From Tubulanus polymorphus (taxonomy: Eukaryota > Nemertea > Palaeonemertea > Tubulaniformes > Tubulanidae): 64,000 bases of DNA. The DNA is taken from assembly GCF_964204645.1 (NCBI RefSeq), contig NC_134028.1, positions 744,001-808,000 on the forward strand, in the 5' to 3' direction. Below the pieces are notes generated by a model. That model was not told the DNA's origin. It made no database searches and saw only the letters and a program-made list of their open reading frames with translations. This document shows positions 35,843-47,727 of this stretch, piece after piece (positions within the stretch are counted from its first letter, which is position 1; every line of letters starts with the position of its first letter). A program made the position numbers and the translations under genes.

Positions 35843-37240
35843 TTATGGTACGGCAGGTTTGTCTGTTTCAGCAGTATTTCGCGGAGAATGGATGATCTTT
35901 ATTCGGACTGTAGTGTAGGTTCGTAGTTTTTGGTCTCCATCACCTGTCGCATATATAGTGAACTTGTATTCCTCTTTTGGTTCAAGGTCGAGTCGTGATC
36001 GAGTTGTAATAGCGCCCAGTTTAGGAGAAACAGCGAATAAGTGTCCAACTCTATTAGCGTATAGACTAGATATACTATACGTGAATTCACCGTTTATGCC
36101 TTCGTCCGGATCCGTAGCCCGGATATGACCGATTGTAGTGTTAATCGCAGCATCAGATCTGATACTGAATTCGTAGTCATCATTATCGAAACGAGGGGAA
36201 TGATCGTCAATATCGACGACAGTAACGATCACAGTAGCTGTTGAAGTTCGTCGAGGTTCCCCGGAATCTGTAGCCGTAACTAGAAACTTCAACATAGGCG
36301 ACTTATCGCGGTGAGCAACACCGATCGATATCGACCCTGTGCGGCTATTGATGCGGGTACGAACTTCCTCGGGGATAGATGCGTTAGCTATTATTCTATA
36401 CGTGATCGCGTCCATATCTGCATCGAACGCTTCAACGCGAACCATTTCATCTCGATAAAACGCGTTCTCATACATATCCGCATAAAATATATCTTTCACA
36501 AATATCGGCGCGTTGTCATTTACATCCAACACGTGCACGACTATCAGTACCTGTGACGTCATAGGGGGATCGCTCCGATCACCGCAAACAATTTGAACTC
36601 GATATTGCAACCTTCCTTCTCGATCTAGTTTAGCGGCTGTGACCATTTTGTATTCGTTAATACTTGTTCTTATCAAATTAAAAGGTTGGAATCGATCCAA
36701 AAAGGTGCATCTAAATTGGCCGTTCTTATCGCTATCAGCATCAGTCACCAGTAGCTGTGCAATAAACGTACCAACAGCTGCATCTTCCGCTACCTCGATC
36801 AGTCCATTCGGTGTTAGAGTATTTGTAGTGATAACGGGTGCATTATCATTGATGTCCTTTACATAAAATCGTATCGTCACTAAATAGGTCGGTTCGGTTG
36901 ATTTGTCATTAGAGGAGCTACTTGCATCTATTAGAATATAGTACACTTTGTGTGTCTCATAATCAAGCGGTTTTATCAATACAACATCACCCGAATCAGA
37001 GTCCACAGAAAATGTCTGTTTTACTTGTTCCGACGCGTTGGAGTTGATCCTATACGAGAAACCGCCTTCTAATCGCGCGAAAGTCGAACCTGTCGCCAGA
37101 TCTTCATTTTCGTGTATGATTCCAATTTCATCGCTTACCGCTATACGTTGAATATATTCAGAATGCGACGTGGCGCCCCCTGGTGTGGTAATCATCACAA
37201 CCAGAAATAAGACCATAGAATATCGTAGTAAACCCTTCAT
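35843..37240 (-). CDS. Secreted four-EC cadherin, paralogue 2 (intronless)
   Basis: 465 residues. Signal peptide MKGLLRYSMVLFLVVMI, then four EC repeats with DINDNAPVI, DVNDNAPIF and a degenerate DIDDHSPRF, plus LDRE and LDLEP. It ends RNTAETDKPAVP like paralogue 1, again with no membrane anchor. It arose by tandem duplication with paralogue 1. Two blocks (about 36960-37070 and 36725-36850) are nearly identical at the DNA level to 35000-35110 and 34750-34875, while the rest has diverged. Replacement of DVNDN by DIDDH in EC3 may weaken Ca2+ binding there. Probable role: soluble adhesion or matrix component; inference only. Confidence 0.88.
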   Translation of the reverse strand: MKGLLRYSMVLFLVVMITTPGGATSHSEYIQRIAVSDEIGIIHENEDLATGSTFARLEGGFSYRINSNASEQVKQTFSVDSDSGDVVLIKPLDYETHKVYYILIDASSSSNDKSTEPTYLVTIRFYVKDINDNAPVITTNTLTPNGLIEVAEDAAVGTFIAQLLVTDADSDKNGQFRCTFLDRFQPFNLIRTSINEYKMVTAAKLDREGRLQYRVQIVCGDRSDPPMTSQVLIVVHVLDVNDNAPIFVKDIFYADMYENAFYRDEMVRVEAFDADMDAITYRIIANASIPEEVRTRINSRTGSISIGVAHRDKSPMLKFLVTATDSGEPRRTSTATVIVTVVDIDDHSPRFDNDDYEFSIRSDAAINTTIGHIRATDPDEGINGEFTYSISSLYANRVGHLFAVSPKLGAITTRSRLDLEPKEEYKFTIYATGDGDQKLRTYTTVRIKIIHSPRNTAETDKPAVP

Positions 37241-37922
37241 CTCTTCACTGTTGTGTAGAATACAGAAATGGCCCTCCCTCTCACTGTATTCACACTATAT
37301 ACTAGCAGATTAACTGTTCATAATCAAGGTTATGTTGTTTACTTTTGTAATTTTCGAAAACATTCACCGTTTGACTTTTTACCACGCAATTATCCGAGTC
37401 TGGTCGATTGAGACTCTGTTCAAATTGGTTAATTGGTATATAACATGGAGTATATGTTAATTCGTGAGCTGGGGAGGCTTTCAGCTCCCGTTGCTGCAAC
37501 GTTCTTAGCTTTCGCTTCAATATTATCGACTCCGTCTGAATTCCAGTCAGACGGTTTTCTATCTAATTCCCACGTTATCCAAGATGTCCACCACACTGTA
37601 TTTGCTGTCGGTTTGGATTCACCTTAATCTGAAAAAGATAATCAACGGGAACCTGCTTATAATGCCCTTAGGAGCACTAAGCGGTCGAGGGGAACCGTAA
37701 GTGGTGTTCTTTGGGCTGAGAGATAGATACACTTACATTCTATGCATCTTCAACATTAAGACATTTTTCTATTGTAAATATTTATTCTTATTTTCAAGAC
37801 ATATTTTACTCAAGTTCATCAACAACTGTGAATACATCAAAACAGTAACACACACAATTGACTATGATTAACTCACAAAAAACCTGTAGAATTGTGGAAT
37901 TGTGGAACTAACCCCGGTCCCA
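37241..37922. other. Intergenic, upstream of cadherin 2
   Basis: No gene seen; AT-rich, and should contain the cadherin 2 promoter and the MS4A-like gene 3' end. Confidence 0.4.
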
Positions 37923-38408
37923 TCACACTCGTTGGTATCGATTCGCTTTACGTATTCCACTTCCGGCGAAACACGCAAAAATAATGGCGGTTACAATAAT
38001 AAACAAATTAAATAATAAATTCGAAGAATATAAGACAATCATTAACAGAGCTTCCGGTTGAACGCCATCAGAAAGGAGATATACAGCTAGAAACACGATT
38101 AGATACAAAACTGTGAATCCGAACAAAGCGAGACTTAGTGAGATACTCAATAAACTGAATATCAATGCGCTGATATAGACATCTCGTGCGGCAGTAGAAT
38201 TAGCTGAAATACCAATAGCAGCAGTAACTGTAAATATAACCCCGGTCCATAACGGCATGTAATATAGATTGTATTCAGTGATAGTGTGTCCGGCTAAACC
38301 GATATGAATACATCCGATCAGTATCATCAGAGTTGACGGAACCATCAAAGCTATTCCTGTTTTCTGTAAAGAGTTCAACTCGTTGTTACACGGTCGTTTT
38401 CGTTCCAT
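37923..38408 (-). CDS. Four-transmembrane MS4A/CD20-like protein
   Basis: About 161 residues from the ATG at 38408 (MERKRPC); the longer ORF begins at a non-ATG codon. Four hydrophobic segments: about 20-40 (IALMVPSTLMILIGCIHIGL), 50-70 (LWTGVIFTVTAAIGIS), 80-105 and 122-150, with short cytosolic ends and a basic tail (RKANRYQRV). TM1 ends IGCIHIGLAG and the next segment begins PLWTGVIFTVTAAIGI, like the IG..x..LG and PFWGG blocks of MS4A/TMEM176 proteins. These four-span proteins modulate membrane complexes or ion flux. A claudin-like or other tetraspan family remains possible. It appears intronless, unlike vertebrate MS4A genes. Confidence 0.65.
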   Translation of the reverse strand: MERKRPCNNELNSLQKTGIALMVPSTLMILIGCIHIGLAGHTITEYNLYYMPLWTGVIFTVTAAIGISANSTAARDVYISALIFSLLSISLSLALFGFTVLYLIVFLAVYLLSDGVQPEALLMIVLYSSNLLFNLFIIVTAIIFACFAGSGIRKANRYQRV

Positions 38409-39576
38409 TTTCAGTTTCAGTTGGAAATTCCTTCTCAAACGATCGATCAGATATTAATAATCTGTACAGTCCCTGTTTGTATTTGATAAAATGTTTCACG
38501 GAATCCCTCGTTGTAATTCACAATGTTGCAGGTTACGATTAAAGGTGTTTAATCTCGTGTTCAGTTCATCTGAATCCGTTCTCAATGTTTAAACTTTCAA
38601 ACTGAATACCAGTCAGTGTATAATCTATTGATTAAAGTAATATTTTAGTTGATGCAGTTTTGAGAACACAACGACAATGTATTCCATAATAATGTACAAA
38701 CCATCGAATGATAACCAGTTATATATTAGCTGGATGTATTTAGTTCTCTTATCAAACGCTGATTTCACACATAATGTTTAATTTGAAATGTGTGAGTAAA
38801 TTTACAGATGTTTGAAATATTTACTCTTATGCATAGAAATACCGACATATGATATATTTGTAAACTGATCGTAGGGTGTAATGGTTTTTCTAACGGAGTG
38901 GAAATATTCGATTGCGAAAAGTAAAGTCGATCTTTCCACTGGAGAAAATCCGCTAGAACTTCGGTGCGATAGAGCCTCGCCTCCTCACTAGGCGGTATAT
39001 GCGGGCGAGGGTTTGGTTCACACCAATGAAAGACGTCCGTATTTTCAATCTAAATGATAAGATATACCTCTCACTTGCCCCAGACAGGTGGTCAGCACAC
39101 TTACCGGACAAACAGGCGAACTATATTAGGCACTATAGCTGGTGTAGGTTGGTGTTGTGGGGTTGCACGTCAGAGGTCCCTGGTTCGAAGCCGAGCTAAA
39201 GATTATTGATGACTGGGACATAACGTAATTCTTATTTACTGGAATCGCTGTATATGGGTCCTTTTTGTCGTTAATATTCTTTTTTTATGAAATGAACTCC
39301 CCGTGTAATGATGAGGGATTCATACATGACCACGTGACGTGCAAATTATCTAATTCATCTGAAGATAAAACGACGGGTTGCAACCACCCACGCCACACCG
39401 CGCATTACAAACACAGTTTGTAATTGTTCAGAACAGGCAGGAAATTATCATAATTAGGCTGCAGACACTGGTGCTGCTGCTGCTACTGGAAATCATGGTA
39501 GCAATAAAAACCAATTCAATAATGAATTGTTATAATGAGTTAGGAATAATCTTTGCGTTGAGTATTCACTTGTACA
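38409..39576. other. Intergenic region upstream of the astacin gene
   Basis: No gene supported. A tRNA-like B-box stretch (ggttcgaagcc) lies near 39182. Confidence 0.4.
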
Positions 39577-42500
39577 ATGGACGCGCTAGGCTTTGCAACA
39601 GTTTTAGTTCTGTCAACATTATTACATTTATCTGCGTCAGAATTGACGAAAGAACAACAAGAAAATCTTTTAAATCAGGTACAAACTCAGTAACGGTCGT
39701 TCAGTTCCAGGTGAAACAGTGACATTTTTATTTCGGTGATGTCGATGATATGATTAATATTGCATGCACAGATTCGCCTAGATACGAATGAAGATGTGGT
39801 GAATGTCGATGGCTACAAAGCCGAAATAGCGAACTCGATGAGATACTGGCACAATGGCAGTGAAACATTCGTCGAGGTAATCACACATTACTTAAAGTTA
39901 ACCATCAGATTTATCACACAGTTACAATGCAGCAACTGCAGCCCCTAGAAACATTTCATTCGTTTAGGAGATTCATCATTGAACTTTTAGCGATCGTTTA
40001 TTATGTCCTTGTGTTGTTTTTGGGGTAATACAGTTCATTCTAGGTTATTAGGCACTCTTTCGACATAATGAATCCTTGCTACGGTTGGTATATAATTGTG
40101 TTTGATTATGTGACTACCACCAGGTCAACGAGCCAGGAAAATATTACATCGAACAAGTAGATCATGGTCGTAATGATATCATCGTCGATGCAGAGAATTC
40201 CACGAGTAAAATTGAGCAGTTAAATGAAGAAATATCGAAGCGTAAATTTACGGTAGAAAAAAACCGACTTTGGAAATCCGGCTACATTCGTTTTTGTTTC
40301 CGTCCAGGTATGAGAATACAATAGAAACCTTTTAGAATTATTCTTAAAGATATTAACACGGAGAAAAAAAACAGTTTTTTAATATCAAGAAGCCCTGGGG
40401 CCAACCAAAGTCCAAATCGATTCAAATCAAATATTATTTCGAATTCCTATGTTTTCTTAAGTTGAAAGTCTTTAAAAGTCGGTTTAGATTAATAAAGCAA
40501 AGATGAATTTTGAGATGAGAGTAAATCACAAATTCTTCTGTCATTATTCAGGACAATTCACAAACGATCAAAAGAACAAAGTAAGAAAAGCTACACGGAC
40601 ATTAATGCAACACACGTGTCTCCGCTTCCAGGAACACGGTAACTGTGATTCAAACTTCGACATGATTACATTCGTACGAGATAGCTCAGGGTAGGTTCTC
40701 TAAAGTACCACAAACGGCTCCGATGCATTGTGTTTGGGGGTAGAAGCTGAGTGGTTATGTCGAACGCTAGGTCGAATCAAACAGGCCAGAACAAACGAGG
40801 TCGAATCTGACCCCTGTTTAGGTTTTCTTTGAACATAACTCAATCTTTTATTTCAATAACTTCAATTCGTATCACGCTATGATCATTCCTCGTAAAGTAT
40901 GTGCGATAAACATTGTCTATACTCACTCTGTATTCGTTTGTTAGATGTTTTTCCGGTATCGGAAATGCGTACAAAGGTGTGAAGACGAATTTAGGAAGGA
41001 GCGGAAACACTTGTCTCGATGTAAGTATGCAAATAATTCAGGGCTGCAGTTGCTCAGAAGTTGGTTAAACTTCACCAGCCCTAACTCTAATCCTAACCCT
41101 AACATTCGACCACCAGTTCACTTTGACCATATTTTCAGCCCCTGTTGTTTTATTTTAAAATTTTGAAGCCGTTTCGACGTACTGAACTACACCATTATCA
41201 ATTTGAGACAGGTCGGAACAGCAATGCACGAGATCATCCACGCTACTGGGTCGTGGCACGAACAATCGAGAAGCGACAGATCTGCCTGGGTGATTGTATC
41301 TAAAGATGAATACATCGATCCGTCGCAATTCGACCTGGAAAAAACAGACGATTCTGTTCCATTCGATTATAGGTCAATCATGGCTTATGGCGGAGCGGTA
41401 CAGTGCTCATCAGAATATGCTGCTTTATAGACCAGTAACTGTTATATTCGTATAATAAATTATCTTGAATTGAATTTAAAGGGATCCAGAGGACGACCAG
41501 CCATGTACTCCTTAGACCCGGAAATGAATTTCGCTACCGGAAATGGTCATACCGCGTTGACATTTTACGATCAAAAACAGATCAATCATAAATATCAATG
41601 CGCGGGTAAAAAAGAACCTGAAATTTCGTGAAATAATTAACATTTTACTTATTCTCTATTAACCACAATCATTAAGATATTAAAGTATCATGATATATTT
41701 CTATTTAAATATACCGGTATCTAAATACACAGCTAGATGTGGAGGGAATAACTGCCAAAATGAAGGTTTCTTCAACAAATATTGTAAATGTGTGTGTCCA
41801 GACTTTGTAGCGGGTTTACGTTGTGAACGAGTATCAACAGGTAAAAATGACTCGACCTGGCAAAGGAGAGTGAAATTCAAGTCAAACATGAATTATCATG
41901 CAGAAAATATGTACTAAAAGCCCCGAGCCATGTATGTATGGTTCTGGAGCCACTTGCACACCAGTCATACTAGGCGGAACTGGATCTAGTATAAACGATT
42001 AGTTTCACTTAAACCTTGATAAAGTTTATAAATGAGAATTAAAGATCTTTTTGTTGCTTATTACAGGATGTGGTCGTGTGATAACTATAAACAGCGGATA
42101 TCAAGTTATCAAATCTCCAAATTACCCGAGCAATTATGGCAATGGTGTCACGTGTGCTTGGATCATTAAGGTAAACATGGATTTACACACGGTAAATACG
42201 TGAACCTTTTAAACACGAATGTCTTAATTTTGTTTCCGATCTCAAATTTCTACCGCAGACACCTAAGAACACCATCATGACAATTAGATTCTTGGATTTA
42301 GAAATCGATGGTGCACCGACAGGTTGTAAAGATAGTTTAGAAATTCGTTATCAAGGACTCGGAAATGTTGGACCAAGGTGGGTACATTCAACTTCCGTCA
42401 TATACTTCTTGATCCAGTGGCATTGTTCATCAAATTTGCTAGTGATTCTAAAATGTTATCATGATGTCATGTGGAATGCGTACAGGAGCGGCGATCTTTT

Positions 42501-43882
42501 CTGAAAAGGAACACATGAAGTGTTAGCATACTTCACACAGCATGCTACTGACTATAAGGCATCATCCGAACACTGTTAGTTAAGATATATTTATTCGTGA
42601 AATATCTCTGTATGATTCAGATATTGCGGTAGTGGAATTAAAAAGACGCTCGAATCGACGTTCAATCGAGTAATGTTTGTTTTACGATCAGATCAACACA
42701 GAAGTCAACGAAGAGGATTTAAAATACAGGTCACCGTTAAAAAGGACTATTGTAAGGATAAATGTTTACCTTCTTTATGCTTCTCTTTAAAACCCTAATC
42801 AAATATAACTGTGTCCTGATGGCTAACGGCATTCTATCAATGATCAATGATCAATCGCAACCTGTTTTCAGCGTGTCACCCGAATCCGTGTTTGAATGGT
42901 GGTAAATGCAGTAAAACACCGTACGGACTGGCTATGTGCACCTGTCCCTACTTGAATATGGTTGGACGATGGTGCGATCATGGTAAGCAACACAATATCT
43001 GTTATACATGATTGTCAGAGTCAGTTCTACACCTGTGCTACTGTATCCAGATCCACCTTGCCTTCTCTTCTCACCATTCTGAGGATTGGTATCAGAAACT
43101 ATCATCGTGGAATTTGGAAATTGTTTGGAAAAACATGCAAATCCCAAGATGCATAGAAAACTTGTTTGGGATCCTAGGAGCAATTTTCTTCACTTTTAAC
43201 AGCTATTGGTGATTGGTCTTCTTGGGGAAGTTGGACATCGTGTTCAGGACGATGCGGAGTACAAACACGTCAAAGACAATGTAACAACCCGCTACCAAAA
43301 GGACGCGGTTTGAAATGTATTGGTAACAACATCGAAGCGAAGCCGTGCGGTTCATGGCCGTGTCAAGGTAAATGTAACAATAATCAGCATCTAGTTGCGC
43401 AGTCATGGTTTATATAAGAGACCATGGAGATCGAAGACCACTTTCAAACTAATGTCACGACTGTTTCCGATTTAGCCTGAGTCCTGACAACACTTATCAA
43501 TAAACTGTTGTCCACTGGGATAATCCATGATGATCCGATATTTACTTTGTTATATTAGGATATTTTATTTGTGACTTTGACAAGTACAGTCTGGGATCTA
43601 CGTATTGTCCTGTTCGCCAAGTACGAAACACGCAAGAAGACAAATTCGACGGAGTTGTAGCAGATTTCATCTCGGCTTTGAAAATATTAAATTATCAAGC
43701 GACAGCTCATTACCCGGATTCCGACGTCACAACTGGTAAAATGAAGGGCCGTTACCTGTGGAGTGGTCCTAATTATAAACACTACAAGAATAAATACCAA
43801 GCCTGGTTCATGTCTCCGACCATTACAACATCAGAACCGAGATGTCTTAGATTTTTTTACCAATCCAAATACACAGGTAAGA

Positions 43883-43917
<35 letters not shown>

Positions 43918-45643
43918 CAAATTGTTATGTCAATCAAAATCATAGAGCCTTAAACTTCATTTTATATGATATACGACTGATAGGCTATTCACTGGATAGC
44001 GGTGTTGTGCTCGGTTATAAAGTCATCGACGCCTATACGAATAAACAACTGAAAGGATGGTTCATACATCGGAAGTTCGACTCATTCGATCCGTGGACAA
44101 TGTGGCATAATGATATCATCACTGCCAAAGTGAAACCACCTTATAAGGTAATCCGGTTACCGTACAACACTGATTCCGTGATGTAAAGTTATTTCAAGAT
44201 CCCAAGAATTCGAAATGTTTCCTTCAGCCTATAGTTCGACTTCATCATGATAGTTATCTTCATAGTAATACTGATCATCTTCCCAATGCTCCGGCACCAG
44301 TTACTTTCCTCTTTTCAATGTTAATGTTTGACACGTGTACAACATTATCTTTCTCCAGATTGTGGTCTATTTCTGGTGGTCAGCACCAACTGGTGGAGCA
44401 GCTATTGATGATCTTATGTTATTACCTGGTCCGTGTAAACAATATCAGCAAATCAGATTCCCTAAAGGTATGGCAAATATTATCATCCAATCACTTCAAA
44501 TCTGGCACTAGATACTTTTTCTGACCATAGACTTTCCATGTTTTCTTACTATAGATAATTGTAAGGATACCGATGCAAATTGTAAAAAATGGTCTAAAAG
44601 TAATGAATGCAAAAAGAATCCGGGCTGGATGAAGAAGAATTGTCCAGTATCATGTAAAGAGTGTGTTCCTTGTGAGGATAAACATAGTAAATGCGCCTAT
44701 TGGTCTGAACAGGGAGAGTGCGCAAAAAATAAACAATGGATGTTAACGAACTGTCCGCGTTCCTGTTTACTCTGTATCCATGGCTGTTTCGATCACGACA
44801 CTAAATGTGCAGGTTGGGCGAAAGTTGGAGAATGCACTAAAAACTATGATTGGATGTCGACGTATTGTCCTCGATCGTGCAAAAGATGTACAACCGGTTC
44901 TTTACAACCTTTAGGTGATGATCGTATAGTTCATATTTTTAATGGGGTTTAATTCCATTGCGATATTTGATTTGAAGCTTGAGTGTAACTTCCAGCTGAT
45001 AGCTGGGTTTAGTGTGAATGCATTGATGATATCAAAATCAGAGTTCTCATTCACTGATTGTTTTCGTTCATCTTTGATTACAGAATGTATTGATGGAGAT
45101 GTTTTAAAGGAGGACAAAACTGTCGAATATTCGGCGTCTAGTACGTACAGCGGCTGTAGGGCTAACATGCTCGGAGTGAACTACGCATCGGGTACAGGTA
45201 TCAGCTCCAATACATGTAACTGCTGGTGTTCGGGCTCAAACCAGGCGCGCGGTTCGTGGATTCAGATGAAATTCAAATCTGTCAAAAAGATATTCTATCT
45301 GAGAATAAAGCGTCCATATTACCAAAGTCGTTACACGATTGAAGCGACTTTCAAGTATAGTTTAGACGGTGAAGTTTGGCATGATGTGATAAATCGCAGA
45401 AATAGCAAGGTAAGTAAAATGGACCGCTTTTTCTGGATTTCAAAATTAGAAATCAACAGAACAGGGTTTAAAAATTCGTATGTCTACGTTTCAGATATTT
45501 CGAGAAGGTTCGGCATCGTATGCAGAGCCCTCGTTTAAGGCTGTTTATTTGAGAATGTACCCAATAAAGTGGACTCCACACGAGACAGCATGTACCCGGT
45601 TAGAGGTGTACGGTTGTAGCCAGATCGACAAAGAACTCGTTTA
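39577..45643 (+). CDS. Mosaic astacin metalloprotease: EGF-CUB-EGF-TSP1-MAM-ShK(3)-F5/8C (19 exons)
   Basis: Exons: 39577-39678, 39772-39876, 40124-40307, 40552-40690, 40945-41020, 41212-41397, about 41481-41605, about 41733-41840, about 42065-42171, about 42260-42379, about 42620-42751, about 42872-42981, about 43202-43368, about 43559-43876, about 43982-44147, about 44359-44466, about 44555-44905, about 45082-45410 and 45494-45643; about 1030 residues. Signal peptide MDALGFATVLVLSTLL. A propeptide is followed by the astacin catalytic domain with zinc site HEIIHATGSWHE (HExxHxxGxxHE) and Met-turn SIMAY, where the usual His after Met is Ala. Then come an EGF-like module (CQNEGFFNKYCKCVCP), CUB (SPNYPSNYGNG), a second EGF (CLNGGKC), TSP1 (WSSWGSWTSCSGRCG), MAM (CDFDKYS... 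AAIDDLMLLPGPC), three ShK repeats (each ending CPxSCxxC) and a discoidin/F5/8C domain. It is a secreted zinc endopeptidase, probably acting on matrix or growth-factor precursors. Terminal AATAAA near 45706. Confidence 0.92.
43885..43918. repeat. (TA)n microsatellite in an astacin intron
   Basis: An ata-rich/TA dinucleotide run beginning a few bases after the donor of the first MAM exon. Confidence 0.85.
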
Positions 45644-46005
45644 AGAATCTTGATTATATCTCATTTGATTGGTTATTCTTTGATCTACAAAGCATATAGG
45701 CATTAAATAAATTTTTGAAAATCAAGTCGTCACATTCTTTTTCTTATGCCAGAAATGTGGAATATGAAACAAAATCGCAGTGGAGAATCCGGAGTCGACT
45801 GAGGCACAAAGGCCTCACTGTAGATTCCTTCTAGACGGAACTGTGCTCGACATGATGGATGAAACTGAATGAAACTGGATGAAACTGAACCTTAAACTAA
45901 AATCGAAAATCGTAAAACGAATTGAGAATCATTTCTCATTTAAGAAATAAATGGCTTTAAATGTTTGAGAGATTCGCCCGCGACCTTAGTAAAAATAGCG
46001 ATATT

Positions 46006-46090
46006 GACCGTCTAGTGCTGCCCCTATATATAACGATAGCGGCGAAAACGTAAACTAACATAATACTCGATTGCCAAAATCATTGAAAGG
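46006..46090. mobile_element. MITE (family A), truncated copy 2
   Basis: Begins gaccgtctagtgctgcccct and continues with atatat, gatagcgg, and aaactaac, matching the left half of the 14085-14227 element. No right terminal repeat was found, so it is truncated. Confidence 0.65.
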
Positions 46091-46509
46091 CCGTAAACAT
46101 CCGTCCGAACTATAATGATCCGTCGAATGATTCGGAATCAAACGCTATTTAAGTTCAGGAGCGATACTGGACACCTGGCAAGTGAGGATACTCTAAATCA
46201 GTATCAGTAATCACTGGGTTCGAACCCGGGAAGCCCGCTTTCAATTCAATTCAATTCAAGGTCGTGTGGATACGCGGAAGTATTTAAATTGTCAGGATTT
46301 TTTTACTTTTAAGGACTGTCTGGTAGATATTTAAGAGGTATCCATTCAATATAACCCAGTTGTTTATACGATCTTTGTAGTGTTAGTTACGTTATCGTTA
46401 GACTTGATGATCGGATCTGGGTTTTGGGGACGGTAGGGTATTTGACAGGTTGACACCCCCTGCCCAGTAGTGGCATCTCCTCTCTCTCCTCCTTGACTTG
46501 AGTCTCAAG

Positions 46510-46563
46510 TCAATCAGCACTCCTCCTCTTCTCTCAAGTAGAGGGAAGTGGAGTGCTGATTGA
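46510..46563. repeat. Long imperfect hairpin upstream of SPC24
   Basis: The arms tcaatcagcactcc and ggagtgctgattga pair fully. The inner cttctctc/gagggaag extends the stem with one mismatch around an aagta loop. A second small palindrome (ttgacttgagtctcaagtcaa-like) overlaps its left side. It could form a cruciform or an RNA stem in the 5' leader; no function is known. Confidence 0.75.
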
Positions 46564-46712
46564 TTGTTGTTATTTAGATCTGATATTGGACACCTGCTGG
46601 CCATGCATCATGTATGATCTTTGTATTAACCTTTATCTGTTTCAGCTACACACCGGCAGAATCTGATCACTCCTCCGTGCCCTCCACGCTCGGTGGACAG
46701 ACAGACAGTAAG

Positions 46713-47727
46713 ATGGCTGCAGCTGCTGAGGCTGAGTTTGATGAAGTTATCAGTATCGTTAATGAATTAGAAGTTTTATTGAACGCTTGCACTGAACAGG
46801 ATTCAATAAATACAATCATTGAATATAAAACTAAACTGAAGCAACTCAGAGAAAAACAGAATGAACAAATTAAAACTACTATCACTGGTAAGTGAGGATT
46901 TCTGGACTTTCAACTAGGTGGCGCTAGTGTTCTGAATAGTTAGGGTTAGAGGGGTTAAGAATGTCGTTTGGGAGTAAGGGTTAGAACAACCCGTAGTCAA
47001 ACTCAAGTCTATAGTCTAAGTACCCCGATTTTGTTTTTAATAAATTTGTAGAAATTCTCGATGAGAAAAATCAGAATGAAGAGAAATGCGAAGAAAGGAT
47101 TTCAGCAGAAATAGAACAGATTAAACAAAATATGGAATTGTTGGAGAAATGTAAGAAAGAAGTGACAGAACAGCAGGAAACGGTGTCTACAGATGTGAAT
47201 AGATTCACGAAACAAATCAATAAAACTAGGATGGATTCGGAGCAATTAGAAAACCTGAAAACAACAGCTAAACACAAAACAGAAATAGAACTTCCAACTT
47301 TACGGTAAAAACCACTATCTCTAATCTAAACTTGCGCAGAATTTCACATGAATTCTACTGGCTTAGACTGAAGGAAATATATTTTCAGGAATTTGATAAA
47401 ATTGTATCAATCAGTGACCGATATCAAATGGCAGTTTGAAACGGAACCAGATGAAATTAAAGGCAGTATCTTTTTATAGAACAACTTTCAGTATCCAGTT
47501 GCACAGTTAATGGGATGATATTTAACTACAGTTTCCAATGTCGTGAAACTGGATGCTGAACTGATAGAAGTTTATCTAATGCTGTTCATTCTATTTTTGC
47601 CTTGACTTTATTTACAGCTGTATTGAATTCTAAAGCTATAAAACCATTTAAGCTGAACAAGAACGAACGATCATCATTCTACATAGCTAATTATCTGTGG
47701 CAACAAATAGATGCGGATTGGAATTAA
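46713..47727 (+). CDS. SPC24: Kinetochore protein SPC24 (NDC80 complex), 4 exons
   Basis: Exons 46713-46887, 47052-47304, 47389-47465 and 47618-47727 sum to 615 bases, 204 residues, in phase throughout; human SPC24 has 197. Residues about 8-140 are a long coiled coil rich in Glu, Lys and Gln. The C-terminal globular RWD-like domain shows LIKLYQSVTDIKWQFETEP, then KPFKL and SSFYIANYLWQQIDADW. These match the human block LYHQVSKIEWDYECEP...FISDYLWSLVDTEW. With SPC25 it forms the inner end of the NDC80 complex, which links kinetochores to the CCAN in mitosis. The ATG (MAAAAEAEFDEV) is at the start of the coiled coil. AATAAA lies near 47832. Confidence 0.92.

Larger units (their letters stand above)
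45644..46712. other. Intergenic region upstream of SPC24
   Basis: Holds MITE-A copy 2 (46006-46090), a B-box-like stretch near 46215 and a hairpin (46510-46563). An acceptor near 46646 may end a 5' UTR intron. No other gene. Confidence 0.5.
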
